Shown here: positions 26,443-34,560 of the stretch, one piece after another
How the letters are laid out: every line of letters begins with the position of its first letter
How positions within the stretch are numbered: position 1 is the first letter of the stretch
Origin: Pontibacter mangrovi
Lineage (GTDB): Bacteria > Bacteroidota > Bacteroidia > Cytophagales > Hymenobacteraceae
NCBI RefSeq assembly: GCF_006385705.1
Contig: NZ_VFRQ01000001.1
Coordinates: forward strand, 186,001 to 250,000
Length of the DNA stretch: 64,000 nucleotides
Direction: 5' to 3'
The notes under the pieces: generated by a model
Told to the model about the DNA's origin: nothing
The model's database searches: none
What the model saw: the letters and a program-made list of their open reading frames with translations, nothing else
Position numbers and translations under genes: made by a program

Positions 26443-29095
26443 AAATCTCAAGCTTTAAGCCAACTGAGAAAGTTCGCGGCTGCGGATAATGGTTAAAATC
26501 GATTCCGTTTTCTACTTCGGGATCCTGGCCGCTGTACTTGGTGAGCACTAAGGTATTCTGCACGAATGCCGATAAACTTAGCTTCGCCCGTTCCTTCCAA
26601 ATGCTTCCCACGTCATATCCTAAACTCAGGTATTCCATGCGGGCAAAAGAAGCTTTCTCCAGGTAATGGTCAGAGTGTGAGTTAATATATTGGTAGCCGT
26701 TCTCTCTATAATTTCGGGTAGTATTCGTTAAAACTACCGAGGGGGCATTATACAGCACGGGGTTGCTTGTCCTCCCGACCATGTAGTTCCAAACATACTG
26801 CCCTGCTTCGCCTCTTACCAGAAAGCCAGCATGCCACTTTTGGTAGTTTATCTGCGAATGCACCGCCCACACCAGCTTAGGCTCTGCAGAATGCATTCCA
26901 TACTTTGCTTCATGTCCAAATTGGTTCTTCTTTAGCTCACTTGTCGGCAAACCTTTTTCATCGTACACTACCTGGTATAAATAGAAAGTGTTTGCCGGTT
27001 TTCCCGTTTCCAACGCTAAGCCATACTTGTCGTCTGTATAAATAAGTTTATCTAGCGCAATGGATGGGTTGAGCGATACAACCTCGGAGCGTAGGGTGGT
27101 AACGTTTCCGCCTAACTGCCATGTAAAAGAGCTCTTGTTTAGGAGAATGGCATTAACACTGGCTTCCACGCCATTGGACTTGTACTCACCTCCATTTACA
27201 AAAATGTATCTGTTTCCAGTTCCGGATGCAGTTGGCCACTTTAAATAGAGGTCGTCTGTTGAAGTGCTATAGTAGCTGAAACTTGCGGAGACCCTTTCGT
27301 TCAGCAGCTCCCAGGAGATGCCTGCATTCCACTTTTTTGTGCGCTCTTGTTTTATAGGTTCCTTACTACTGATGTACGAACTAAGTTCAGGTTTCCTTAT
27401 GTCGTTGTAATTGCTGAAAAGCCGTAGTTGGCTCAGTGTAGAGATGTCCTTCAAAAATGGTTCCTCCGCTACATTCCAGGAAGCGCCCAGCCCAACAGTA
27501 GTTGTTTTTTCGTCTCTGATGAGAAAGGTAGAGGCTTTTTCATTCGTAAGGGCAGCATTTAGGCTGTAGCGGCCCCTTACTTGTAGAGCAGCCATGCCAA
27601 ACAGGGCCTCGTGTGAAAGGTTGTACTTTAAGATACTCTTGCTCGTCTGAAGCGGTAGGCGTTCATTGCCAAAAATGGGGCCTTCAACCAGCAAGTCATT
27701 CTCGCGCTCTTTCCGAGTTAACCCTGCCGATAGGTTCAGTTGGGTCTGCAGGGGCTTTAGAGCCTTATCAAAAGCGACATATACCTGCTTTTGTTTCCAG
27801 CTGATATCTGTTTTATAAAGGTTGGTGATGCTGCCATAATACTCATACAGATCCATGTCGTTGAGACGTACAGAGGTGAAATCGGCAGTCTGTTTAAAAC
27901 TCGCGTAGCGGGCATGAAGGCTGAGGGCAGGATAAAAATGCAGCTTATACTGTAAAGCTGCCTGTAACAAGTCCGTACTATTTTCCTCGTAGTCCTGGCT
28001 CTGCTCTAACAGGCTCAAGGGATTTCTTACCTCAGGGTATAAGTAATTGCCGGACTCATCAAGGTAGGTAAAATAATTTCCATACTTGTTTTTCTGGTGC
28101 ACTGGCTGTGTCGGGTCAAACAGCCATGCCGCACTAATGGCCCCCTCATTGATCACGTTTATTTTCTCAGCTGCTTTCCGGTAGGATAACTGCAGGTTCA
28201 GGTGATCGTGCAGCAACGACGGATTAAGGGAAACTAGCCCTGATGTGCGTTTTTGGCCTGATGTTTTGATGATGCCATTCTGATTTAAATAGTTCAGAGA
28301 GACATAGTATGGCACTGTTTTAAAGAGGTTTCCGCTTGCAGAAAGGTGATGGTTTTGGCTAAAGGCATTTCTGTAGATAACGTCTTGCCAGTCTGTATCA
28401 TAATTTCCCAGCGCCTCCTCCTGCTCCGGAAACTTCTCCTGTATCAACTCCCTGAACTCCGCTGCGCTCAATACCTGATCGGCCTTCTTCCGGAGCTGGG
28501 AAAATGCCCCTGTTACGCTGTAAGTTATTTTTGTACCAGCTGTGCGTTCTGCCTGCTTTGTGCGGATGTAGAGCACGCCGTTTGCAGCCCTGCTGCCATA
28601 CACGGCATTGAGGGCAGCATCTTTCAGATAGGTGACAGATGCCACATCAGCGGGATTAATGTAAGACAGGCGGCTTTGGTAGGAATTTCCCGTTTCTTGT
28701 TGCTGCGTCGTTAGCCAGCTATCCCAAAGCTTGTTATCATCCAGTGGGACGCCATCCAGCACTACCAGCGGCGCATCTCCTCCGTAAAAGCTCGTGCCGG
28801 ACCGCAGCTTCATCAGCACTTCTGCTCCCGGCGCGCCGCTTGCATCACGTACCCGCAGACCAGCTATTTGCCCCTTTAGCAACTGTTCGGTGTAAGTCAC
28901 CAGCCCCGCGTGCAGGCTGTCGGGGTGTAGTACTGTTGCTGGCTCGGTGACAGCCGCAGCCGGAAGCCGGGCAAAGCCTGTCTGCACGGTGTCTTGTTTG
29001 ACAGTCTGTGCCGCCGTTGGCAAAGTATAAAGCGACAGGGCAACAAGTATGAAACGCCTCGGCAGGCGCTTCAGAGAGGGTAAAGCTTGTTTCAA
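26441..29095 (-). CDS. SusC/RagA-like TonB-dependent outer-membrane receptor
   Basis: Outer-membrane TonB-dependent transporter of about 884 residues. After a signal peptide (MKQALPS...LPTAAQT) comes the plug domain: GQIAGLRVRDASGAPG, MKLRSGTSFYGGDAPLVVLDGVPL and YLKDAALNAVYGSRAANGV are the SusC hallmarks. The rest is a beta-barrel ending FSVGLKLEI. The N-terminal CarboxypepD_reg-like domain usual in SusC is missing, and no SusD gene flanks it, so it is an orphan receptor whose ligand cannot be guessed. An upstream ATG at 29188 is rejected because it overlaps the terminator of the preceding gene and would put about 31 residues before the signal peptide; the TTG at 29095 gives a proper signal peptide. 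Base composition is more AT-rich than the neighbours. Confidence 0.85.
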   Translation of the reverse strand: MKQALPSLKRLPRRFILVALSLYTLPTAAQTVKQDTVQTGFARLPAAAVTEPATVLHPDSLHAGLVTYTEQLLKGQIAGLRVRDASGAPGAEVLMKLRSGTSFYGGDAPLVVLDGVPLDDNKLWDSWLTTQQQETGNSYQSRLSYINPADVASVTYLKDAALNAVYGSRAANGVLYIRTKQAERTAGTKITYSVTGAFSQLRKKADQVLSAAEFRELIQEKFPEQEEALGNYDTDWQDVIYRNAFSQNHHLSASGNLFKTVPYYVSLNYLNQNGIIKTSGQKRTSGLVSLNPSLLHDHLNLQLSYRKAAEKINVINEGAISAAWLFDPTQPVHQKNKYGNYFTYLDESGNYLYPEVRNPLSLLEQSQDYEENSTDLLQAALQYKLHFYPALSLHARYASFKQTADFTSVRLNDMDLYEYYGSITNLYKTDISWKQKQVYVAFDKALKPLQTQLNLSAGLTRKERENDLLVEGPIFGNERLPLQTSKSILKYNLSHEALFGMAALQVRGRYSLNAALTNEKASTFLIRDEKTTTVGLGASWNVAEEPFLKDISTLSQLRLFSNYNDIRKPELSSYISSKEPIKQERTKKWNAGISWELLNERVSASFSYYSTSTDDLYLKWPTASGTGNRYIFVNGGEYKSNGVEASVNAILLNKSSFTWQLGGNVTTLRSEVVSLNPSIALDKLIYTDDKYGLALETGKPANTFYLYQVVYDEKGLPTSELKKNQFGHEAKYGMHSAEPKLVWAVHSQINYQKWHAGFLVRGEAGQYVWNYMVGRTSNPVLYNAPSVVLTNTTRNYRENGYQYINSHSDHYLEKASFARMEYLSLGYDVGSIWKERAKLSLSAFVQNTLVLTKYSGQDPEVENGIDFNHYPQPRTFSVGLKLEI

Positions 29096-29159
29096 GTGAT
29101 TGGCTGTTTCGTTGAAAATCAGCCGGAAGATACCATTTATACTTGAAATCAAAAACAAA

Positions 29160-29186
29160 GAAGCACAGGCGTTTGGCCTGTGCTTC
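29160..29186 (-). terminator. terminator after the MBL-fold gene
   Basis: Perfect 11-bp stem GAAGCACAGGC / GCCTGTGCTTC with a 5-nt loop; on the minus strand it is followed by TTTGTTTTTG. Confidence 0.85.
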
Positions 29187-29207
29187 ATCTACAACAACAA
29201 CTTTATA

Positions 29208-29972
29208 CTATTGCTCGGGGTACCAGTTTTTCAGGCGCACCTCAATCTGCTTGTCTTTCGTGTTTACCTGCTGCTTAAACGAGTCCACATCGCTCAAACC
29301 GTCCTTGCCGCGGTAGTGGTAAGGGTAGATGATTTTCGGTTTAAAGGCCAGCACGGCCTCGGCGGCCTGATCCACGTCCATGGTATAAGGCAGGTTCATG
29401 CTCACAAAAGCCACGTCAATGTTTTTCAGGTTGCGCATTTCGGGCGTTCCCTCCGTGTCGCCGGAAATGTACACGCGCTTCCCGCCCATCTCCAGCAGAT
29501 AGCCGTTTCCGCGGCCTTTCGGGTGCATTGCATCAGCGCTTTCCGGTAGGTTATACATGGGCAAGGCCAATATTTTTATGCCAAGCTGCTCTGTTTTGTC
29601 GCCGTTTTTGAGCACCACCACCTGCTGCTTATACTTTTGCGGCAGACTGTCGGCCACGGCTTGCGGTGCCACTATTTTTATACCTTCCGTTTGGATGTTG
29701 GAAAGCGTGGACATGTCCAGGTGGTCCGGGTGGATGTCGGTGATCAGGATCAGGTCCGGCTTGGCCAAACCGGAGAAGCCCGCTGCCCCACCGTAAGGGT
29801 CCACATAAATTGTTTTGCCTTTGAACTGCAGCGCCAGTGTGCCGTGCGTAATCGGCTGAATAATCAATGGTCCGCCCGTGGTTTTAATGGTGTCCGGTGT
29901 GGCTGTTTGCTGCGCCATAGCAGGTGCAAGGCCGAGGCTAAAAGCCAGCGCAAGTATACTTTTTAGTTTCAT
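29208..29972 (-). CDS. periplasmic MBL-fold metallo-hydrolase
   Basis: Metallo-beta-lactamase-fold protein of 254 residues with a signal peptide (cleavage near PAMAQQ, residue 20). The metal motif reads TDIHPDHLD, so the first His of the usual HxHxDH is replaced by Asp while the other ligands remain. Later conserved points are the Asp in YISGDTEGTPEM and the His in YPYHYRG. The pattern fits the UlaG-like/UPF0173-type branch (lactonase or phosphodiesterase-like), here exported, with unknown substrate. It is not obviously linked to the SusC-like gene downstream, from which a terminator separates it. Confidence 0.85.
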   Translation of the reverse strand: MKLKSILALAFSLGLAPAMAQQTATPDTIKTTGGPLIIQPITHGTLALQFKGKTIYVDPYGGAAGFSGLAKPDLILITDIHPDHLDMSTLSNIQTEGIKIVAPQAVADSLPQKYKQQVVVLKNGDKTEQLGIKILALPMYNLPESADAMHPKGRGNGYLLEMGGKRVYISGDTEGTPEMRNLKNIDVAFVSMNLPYTMDVDQAAEAVLAFKPKIIYPYHYRGKDGLSDVDSFKQQVNTKDKQIEVRLKNWYPEQ

Positions 29973-30018
29973 AGTTTTGATTGGGTTTTAGCTATTAACA
30001 TACGTATGTACCGTTTGT

Positions 30019-30476
30019 TTAGGCTAAACCAAACTGCCGGAGGTGGTGCCGAAAATGCTTGTTATGAAAAATCACCCACTCCTCATACGTCAGCTCCCCC
30101 AAGGTGGGGCTAACCGGCCTGGCATCTGGCATCTCCCTGAAAACGTGTCGAAAGCCTCCAACTCCTGCCGCAGATTCTCCAGGGCGGCGCGTTGGCTGCT
30201 ATGGATGAGCTGCTCCGGCTCGTCTCCCAGCATTGGTGCCCGGAAGCCCGGCATCAGCTCTTTATCGCTGTAAATGGTATTCTGCTTAAATTTCTCAGCC
30301 TTCTCCGCATTGTAATGCAGCTTTTGGGGCAGTTTGCCGTTCGAGAATTTTATCACAAAAGCCAGGTGCTCCACCATGTGCTGCGGGCTCATTTTCCCAA
30401 ACGCGGGTTTTTGATCAGCCTGCAGCTTGTTTAGCTGGTTAAATATCGCCTCTCTTCCCTTGATGATGTCTGCCAT
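30019..30476 (-). pseudogene. DUF1569/DinB-like gene with a 1-nt frameshift
   Basis: The first 117 or so codons read a DUF1569 (DinB-superfamily) protein with KMSPQHMVEHLAF, then the frame runs into an unrelated end. Shifting frame at the T4 run (plus-strand A4 at 30140-30143) restores FREMPDARPVSPTLGELTYE, then EEWVIFHNKHFRHHLRQFGL and a TAA at 30019-30021, which is the usual family ending. The distance from start to restored stop is 458 nt, one short of a multiple of three, as expected for loss of one T. It may be a true frameshift, phase variation at the homopolymer or a sequencing error. The family is a putative metal-dependent thiol-transferase-like four-helix protein. The start is 8 bp from the thyA stop, so the pair is probably co-transcribed. 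Confidence 0.75.
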
Positions 30477-30484
30477 AGTATAGC

Positions 30485-31279
30485 TTATACGGCCACAGGA
30501 GCCTTGATGCCCGGGTGCGGGTTATAGTTCATGAGTTCAAAGTCCTCAAACGTAAACTGGAATATGTCTTTCACGTCGGGGTTAAGCTTCATTTGCGGCA
30601 GCTCGCGCGGCTCGCGGGTTAGCTGCAGTTTTGCCTGCTCCAGGTGGTTGAGGTATAAATGCGTGTCGCCGCCTGTCCAGATAAACTCGCCGGGCTCCAG
30701 GCCGGTTACCTGCGCCATCATCAGCACCAGCAGCGCATAGGAGGCAATGTTAAACGGTACGCCCAAAAACACGTCGGCGGAGCGCTGGTACAGCTGGCAG
30801 CTCAGCTTGCCTTCGGCCACATAGAATTGGAAAAAGGCATGGCAGGGCGGCAGTTTCATGTGCTCGATCTCGGCCACGTTCCAGGCGCTCACGATAATGC
30901 GCCGCGAGTCGGGGTTGTTCTTCAGCTGGTTTACCACCTGGGTGATCTGGTCGATGTGGCGGCCGTCGGGACTTGGCCAGTTGCGCCACTGCGAGCCGTA
31001 TACCGGGCCCAAATCGCCATTCTCGTCGGCCCACTCATCCCAAATGCTCACGCCGTTGTCTTTCAGGTACTTGATGTTGGTGTCGCCTTTCAGGAACCAC
31101 AGCAGCTCGTGGATGATGGAGCGCAGGTGCACTTTTTTGGTGGTAACCAGCGGGAAGCCCTCCTGCAGGTCAAAGCGCATCTGGTAGCCAAAAATGCTCA
31201 ACGTGCCGGTGCCGGTCCTGTCTTCTTTCTTCACTCCTTTGTCCAGGATGTGCTGCATCAACTCTAAATATTGCTTCAT
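30485..31279 (-). CDS. thyA: thymidylate synthase
   Basis: Converts dUMP to dTMP using methylene-tetrahydrofolate; essential for DNA synthesis. The 264-residue length equals that of E. coli ThyA, and the catalytic Cys falls at the same number, Cys146 in [12 protein letters not shown]. The N-terminal DRTGTGT phosphate loop, [11 protein letters not shown], and the C-terminal [10 protein letters not shown] are all present. The next gene on the strand begins 8 bp downstream (the frameshifted DUF1569 gene). A weak -7-like TATCTTTA lies about 30 bp upstream of the ATG. No dihydrofolate reductase gene is adjacent. Confidence 0.97.
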   Translation of the reverse strand: MKQYLELMQHILDKGVKKEDRTGTGTLSIFGYQMRFDLQEGFPLVTTKKVHLRSIIHELLWFLKGDTNIKYLKDNGVSIWDEWADENGDLGPVYGSQWRNWPSPDGRHIDQITQVVNQLKNNPDSRRIIVSAWNVAEIEHMKLPPCHAFFQFYVAEGKLSCQLYQRSADVFLGVPFNIASYALLVLMMAQVTGLEPGEFIWTGGDTHLYLNHLEQAKLQLTREPRELPQMKLNPDVKDIFQFTFEDFELMNYNPHPGIKAPVAV

Positions 31280-31306
31280 ACTTTCTGCTCTCGGTTTGTG
31301 GAGCTA

Positions 31307-31314
31307 TAAAGATA
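31307..31314 (-). promoter_or_regulatory. weak -7-like box upstream of thyA
   Basis: The minus strand reads TATCTTTA, one base off TAnnTTTG, 27 bp before the thyA ATG. There is no convincing -33 element. Confidence 0.3.
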
Positions 31315-31464
31315 GTAAAGACTTCGGAGTTCTGAACGTTGTGTTCGTGATACATGCTGCGCAGCAGAAACCTCTCTTTCCGGCTGCTTTCTTACTTTAT
31401 AGCTCTGGACAAGTATAAAGCAAGAAAGCAGCGGGCTCAGCGAACAAAAACAGACGGTGCAGGT

Positions 31465-31472
31465 TAATTTTG
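31465..31472 (+). promoter_or_regulatory. -7 box for the RND exporter
   Basis: TAATTTTG matches TAnnTTTG; a transcript would start near 31480, about 20 nt before the TTG start codon at 31501. Confidence 0.45.
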
Positions 31473-31500
31473 CAAAATTATCAGCATAAGAGCCCTTACC

Positions 31501-33777
31501 TTGAACTACCGAAACTTAAGCTACCTGGTGTTGCTGCTGTTGGCCGTGCTCACGGCGCTTAGCGTATACTTTGCCTCGCGCCTGCGCTTCGATTACGACT
31601 TCGATAATTTCTTCCCGAAAGGAGACCCTGACCTGGCCTACTACTTCAGCTACCGCGACAAGTTCGGCAACGACAACGATTACCTGCTGATAGGCATAGA
31701 CAACCAGGGCCGTAGCGTTTTTGAAAAACCTTTTTTAACAAAAGTCGACAGCCTGACAAGTTACCTGCAACGGCAGCCCCACGTCAGGGCGGTGCTCTCC
31801 CCTACCACGGTAAAGAGCCCTGTGATAGAGGCTTTCGGCTATTTTGAGATCCCATACTTGCACGTGGCAGAGCCGGATCGCTATCAACAGGATTCCATAA
31901 ACATTTATACTTCGGAGGAATTGGTGGGAACCTTGTTTTCCGAGGACGCGACGGCCGTGTCGCTGTTTGTGCAGACAACGGATAACCTGGGCAAAGGCGC
32001 CAGCGACACTCTGATGGCGGCCCTGCAACAGAAACTGGAGGAACTGCAGCTGCCTCAAACCCACGTGGCCGGAAAAGCACTGGCGCAGTCGGTGTTTGTA
32101 GACAAGATGAAGGTGGAGCTGGCCATTTTTATGTCGGCTTCCATTGTGCTGGTCATCATTTTTCTGTGGGTGGCTCTCCGGACGGCCTGGGGCGTGCTGG
32201 TGCCGCTCCTGGTGGTGCTGCTATCGGTGCTTTGGGCCATGGGCGTGATGGGCCTCTTCAACAAACCCATCGATTTGATGACGGTGCTGCTGCCCACGAT
32301 CATGTTTGTGGTGGGCATGTCCGATGTGATCCATATCCTGTCGCGCTACATCACCGAAATAGCCAGCGGCCAGGACAAGCTGCCTGCCCTGAAGCTGACG
32401 GTGAAAGAAGTCGGGCTGGCCACGTTCCTTACCTCTCTCACTACGGCTGTCGGCTTTCTAACCTTGCTGACCACGGCTATCGTTCCAATCCGGAACTTCG
32501 GCCTTTACACGGCCATTTCCATTGGCTTTGCTTACCTGTTGGCTTTCACCAGCTTGCCGGCCCTCCTACTGCTCCTTAAAAAGCCCAACCCCATTAAGGC
32601 AGGTAAGGTAACTTTTTCCTGGCCCATTTTTATGCGCCGGCTGCTGCGTTTTGTGCTGCTGCACCCCAAAGCCATACTTGCCTCCAGTGCCGTGCTGGTG
32701 GTGCTGAGTTTGGCGGGCATCAGCCAGATAAAAGTTGATACAACGCTTTTGGAAGACCTGGGGGATGACGATCCGATCATCAAAGACTTTTTATACTTTG
32801 ATCAGAAGTTTGCGGGCGTGCGGCCCTTTGAGTTGCACCTGATGGCAGCCGAAGGCCATACATTATTTGATGAGGAGGTGCTGCAGGAAGTGGAGAAGCT
32901 GGAAGTATACCTGCGCCAAACCTATGGACTCAACTTTATCTCCTCTCCTGCCACTATCGTGAAGACCCTGAACCGCGCACAAAACGGCGGACTGCAGCAA
33001 TTTTATACGTTGCCCGATAGCAGAAGTGATTTGCAAAGTATAAAGCGCCGTCTGCAGGCCTTCCGCAACCGCAGCGAACTCCGGAGCGTGGTAACGGCAG
33101 ACGACAAGGAAGGCCGCCTGAGCGGCAACATGCAGGGCATTGGCAGCGCCCGAGCCACAGCCCAAAACGACTCGCTGCAGCGTTTTATCCGGCAGCACAT
33201 CAACCCGGATTTATTGCAAACCCGCCTTACTGGCAGCGCCATCCTGCTCGACAAGAACAATACCTACGTCACCCAGAACATGATGCAGGGGCTGCTGATA
33301 GCTTTTGCCGTTATTGCTGTTATCGTGGGGCTGATTTTCCGGTCTTTTCGCATGGTCATCATTTCGCTCATCCCCAACATCATCCCTTTGCTGATGATCG
33401 GGGGCATCATGGGGCTGATGGGCGTAAAATTTACGGTGTCAGTGTCCATTATCTTCACCATTGCCTTCGGTATAGCCGTGGACGATACCATTCATTTCCT
33501 GAGCAAGCTGAAGCTGGAGTTGGTGTCCGGCAAATCACTTCCCTATGCCGTGAAGCGCACGTTTATTTCCACGGGCAAGGCCATCATCATTACCTCCTGC
33601 ATCCTGGTGGCCGGCTTCCTGACGCTGGTGCTCTCTACCTTTGATGCCACCTTTTATGTGGGCCTTTTTGTAAGCCTGACACTGGTATTTGCCGTTGTCG
33701 CCGACCTGATGCTGCTGCCCGTGCTGGTGCTCTGTTTCTACCGAATTCCTAAAAATAAATTAGGCCCAATCCAATAA
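31501..33777 (+). CDS. RND/MMPL-family exporter (Patched-like)
   Basis: Inner-membrane transporter of 758 residues with the duplicated RND plan. TM1 is at 6-25, followed by a periplasmic loop to about 205. A first block of five helices follows (205-370, with MTVLLPTIMFVVGMSDVIHIL), then TM7 near 390. A second periplasmic domain runs to about 590, followed by a final block containing FTIAFGIAVDDTIHFLSKLK, where the Asp pair is typical of proton-coupled RND proteins. This smaller type resembles hopanoid/lipid (HpnN, MmpL) exporters rather than drug AcrB pumps, and no membrane-fusion or TolC partner is adjacent. The start is TTG at 31501, supported by the upstream -7 box and by TM1 beginning shortly after. 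Confidence 0.88.
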   Translation: MNYRNLSYLVLLLLAVLTALSVYFASRLRFDYDFDNFFPKGDPDLAYYFSYRDKFGNDNDYLLIGIDNQGRSVFEKPFLTKVDSLTSYLQRQPHVRAVLSPTTVKSPVIEAFGYFEIPYLHVAEPDRYQQDSINIYTSEELVGTLFSEDATAVSLFVQTTDNLGKGASDTLMAALQQKLEELQLPQTHVAGKALAQSVFVDKMKVELAIFMSASIVLVIIFLWVALRTAWGVLVPLLVVLLSVLWAMGVMGLFNKPIDLMTVLLPTIMFVVGMSDVIHILSRYITEIASGQDKLPALKLTVKEVGLATFLTSLTTAVGFLTLLTTAIVPIRNFGLYTAISIGFAYLLAFTSLPALLLLLKKPNPIKAGKVTFSWPIFMRRLLRFVLLHPKAILASSAVLVVLSLAGISQIKVDTTLLEDLGDDDPIIKDFLYFDQKFAGVRPFELHLMAAEGHTLFDEEVLQEVEKLEVYLRQTYGLNFISSPATIVKTLNRAQNGGLQQFYTLPDSRSDLQSIKRRLQAFRNRSELRSVVTADDKEGRLSGNMQGIGSARATAQNDSLQRFIRQHINPDLLQTRLTGSAILLDKNNTYVTQNMMQGLLIAFAVIAVIVGLIFRSFRMVIISLIPNIIPLLMIGGIMGLMGVKFTVSVSIIFTIAFGIAVDDTIHFLSKLKLELVSGKSLPYAVKRTFISTGKAIIITSCILVAGFLTLVLSTFDATFYVGLFVSLTLVFAVVADLMLLPVLVLCFYRIPKNKLGPIQ

Positions 33778-33826
33778 GGATGACCATATTTGCGTGTAAA
33801 TTGTGGGAATAGTAATGCGAGTGAAG

Positions 33827-34405
33827 ATGAAAAAGCTTTTTACATTGTTGATGCTGTGCCTCCTGGTAATTGGGGCGCAGGCGCAGAGCGAACAGGAGAA
33901 GGAAGATAAACTGGCGCGGCTGATGAGCGAGCGGGAGCAGCTGGTGCTGGAGTACCAGTACCTGAAGCAGCAAAACAGCAGCTTCTGGGGCACTCAGTCC
34001 AAAAAAGACCTGCTCAGTATCATTGAAACCCTTAAGAAAATCATTAACCTGGACTCTGAGTTGGTGGCTGCGGTGAAAGAGAACAGCCTGCGCCAGTTTG
34101 CGCATCAAACAGTGCAAAGCAAGCGCGAGAGCAAACTTACCATAGAAGACCAGCGCAATTTTGAAAAGCAGATCAGCAGCCTGAAGGGCGAGGTGAAGAC
34201 GCTGGAGAGCACGCTGCGCAAAAAAGACCGTGAGATGGCAGAGCTGCAGAGCCAGGTAAAGGCCAGCTACGACGTAAAGTATGGCAAAGACAAAGTGATC
34301 ACAGTGCTGGCAGTGGGCGCATTTATACTTCTGCTGTATGCCGTCTTCCTGCAGGTGCGGCTAAACAAGGCCAACTCCAAGCCGAAGCGTAAAAAGAAAG
34401 TATAA
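33827..34405 (+). CDS. exported coiled-coil protein with C-terminal membrane anchor
   Basis: Protein of 192 residues that I do not recognise. It starts with a signal peptide (MKKLFTLLMLCLLVIGAQAQ), continues with two charged helical coiled-coil stretches (about 22-60 and 95-150, rich in Glu, Lys, Gln and Leu), and ends with one hydrophobic helix (VITVLAVGAFILLLYAVFL) followed by a basic tail (KPKRKKKV). This predicts a periplasmic coiled coil anchored by the C-terminal helix. The ATG at 33827 is chosen over a GTG at 33803 because it starts the signal peptide. It follows the RND exporter by 49 bp and may be co-transcribed, suggesting an accessory role that remains speculative. Confidence 0.72.
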   Translation: MKKLFTLLMLCLLVIGAQAQSEQEKEDKLARLMSEREQLVLEYQYLKQQNSSFWGTQSKKDLLSIIETLKKIINLDSELVAAVKENSLRQFAHQTVQSKRESKLTIEDQRNFEKQISSLKGEVKTLESTLRKKDREMAELQSQVKASYDVKYGKDKVITVLAVGAFILLLYAVFLQVRLNKANSKPKRKKKV

Positions 34406-34518
34406 GTTTGTGCCTGCGTGGCAGATGGATCGTATAACGCACGAATTTTGTTAGGCTCTTAAGAAGATAATCAGCTGGCAGTAAAGGAGGAAACCCTCTG
34501 CCGTTTATTTTAAAGTAT

Positions 34519-34546
34519 AAAGGCTGGCACAACACGACCAGCCTTT
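34519..34546 (+). terminator. Rho-independent terminator after the coiled-coil gene
   Basis: 9-bp stem AAAGGCTGG / CCAGCCTTT with a 10-nt loop, followed by CTTTTTG; the upstream flank is AAAGTATA. Confidence 0.75.
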
Positions 34547-34560
34547 CTTTTTGAACATAC

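Noticed and set aside
29096..29188. N-terminal extension of the SusC-like protein from an ATG at 29188
   Set aside because: The ATG touches the terminator of the upstream gene, and the extra residues would precede an otherwise proper signal peptide.
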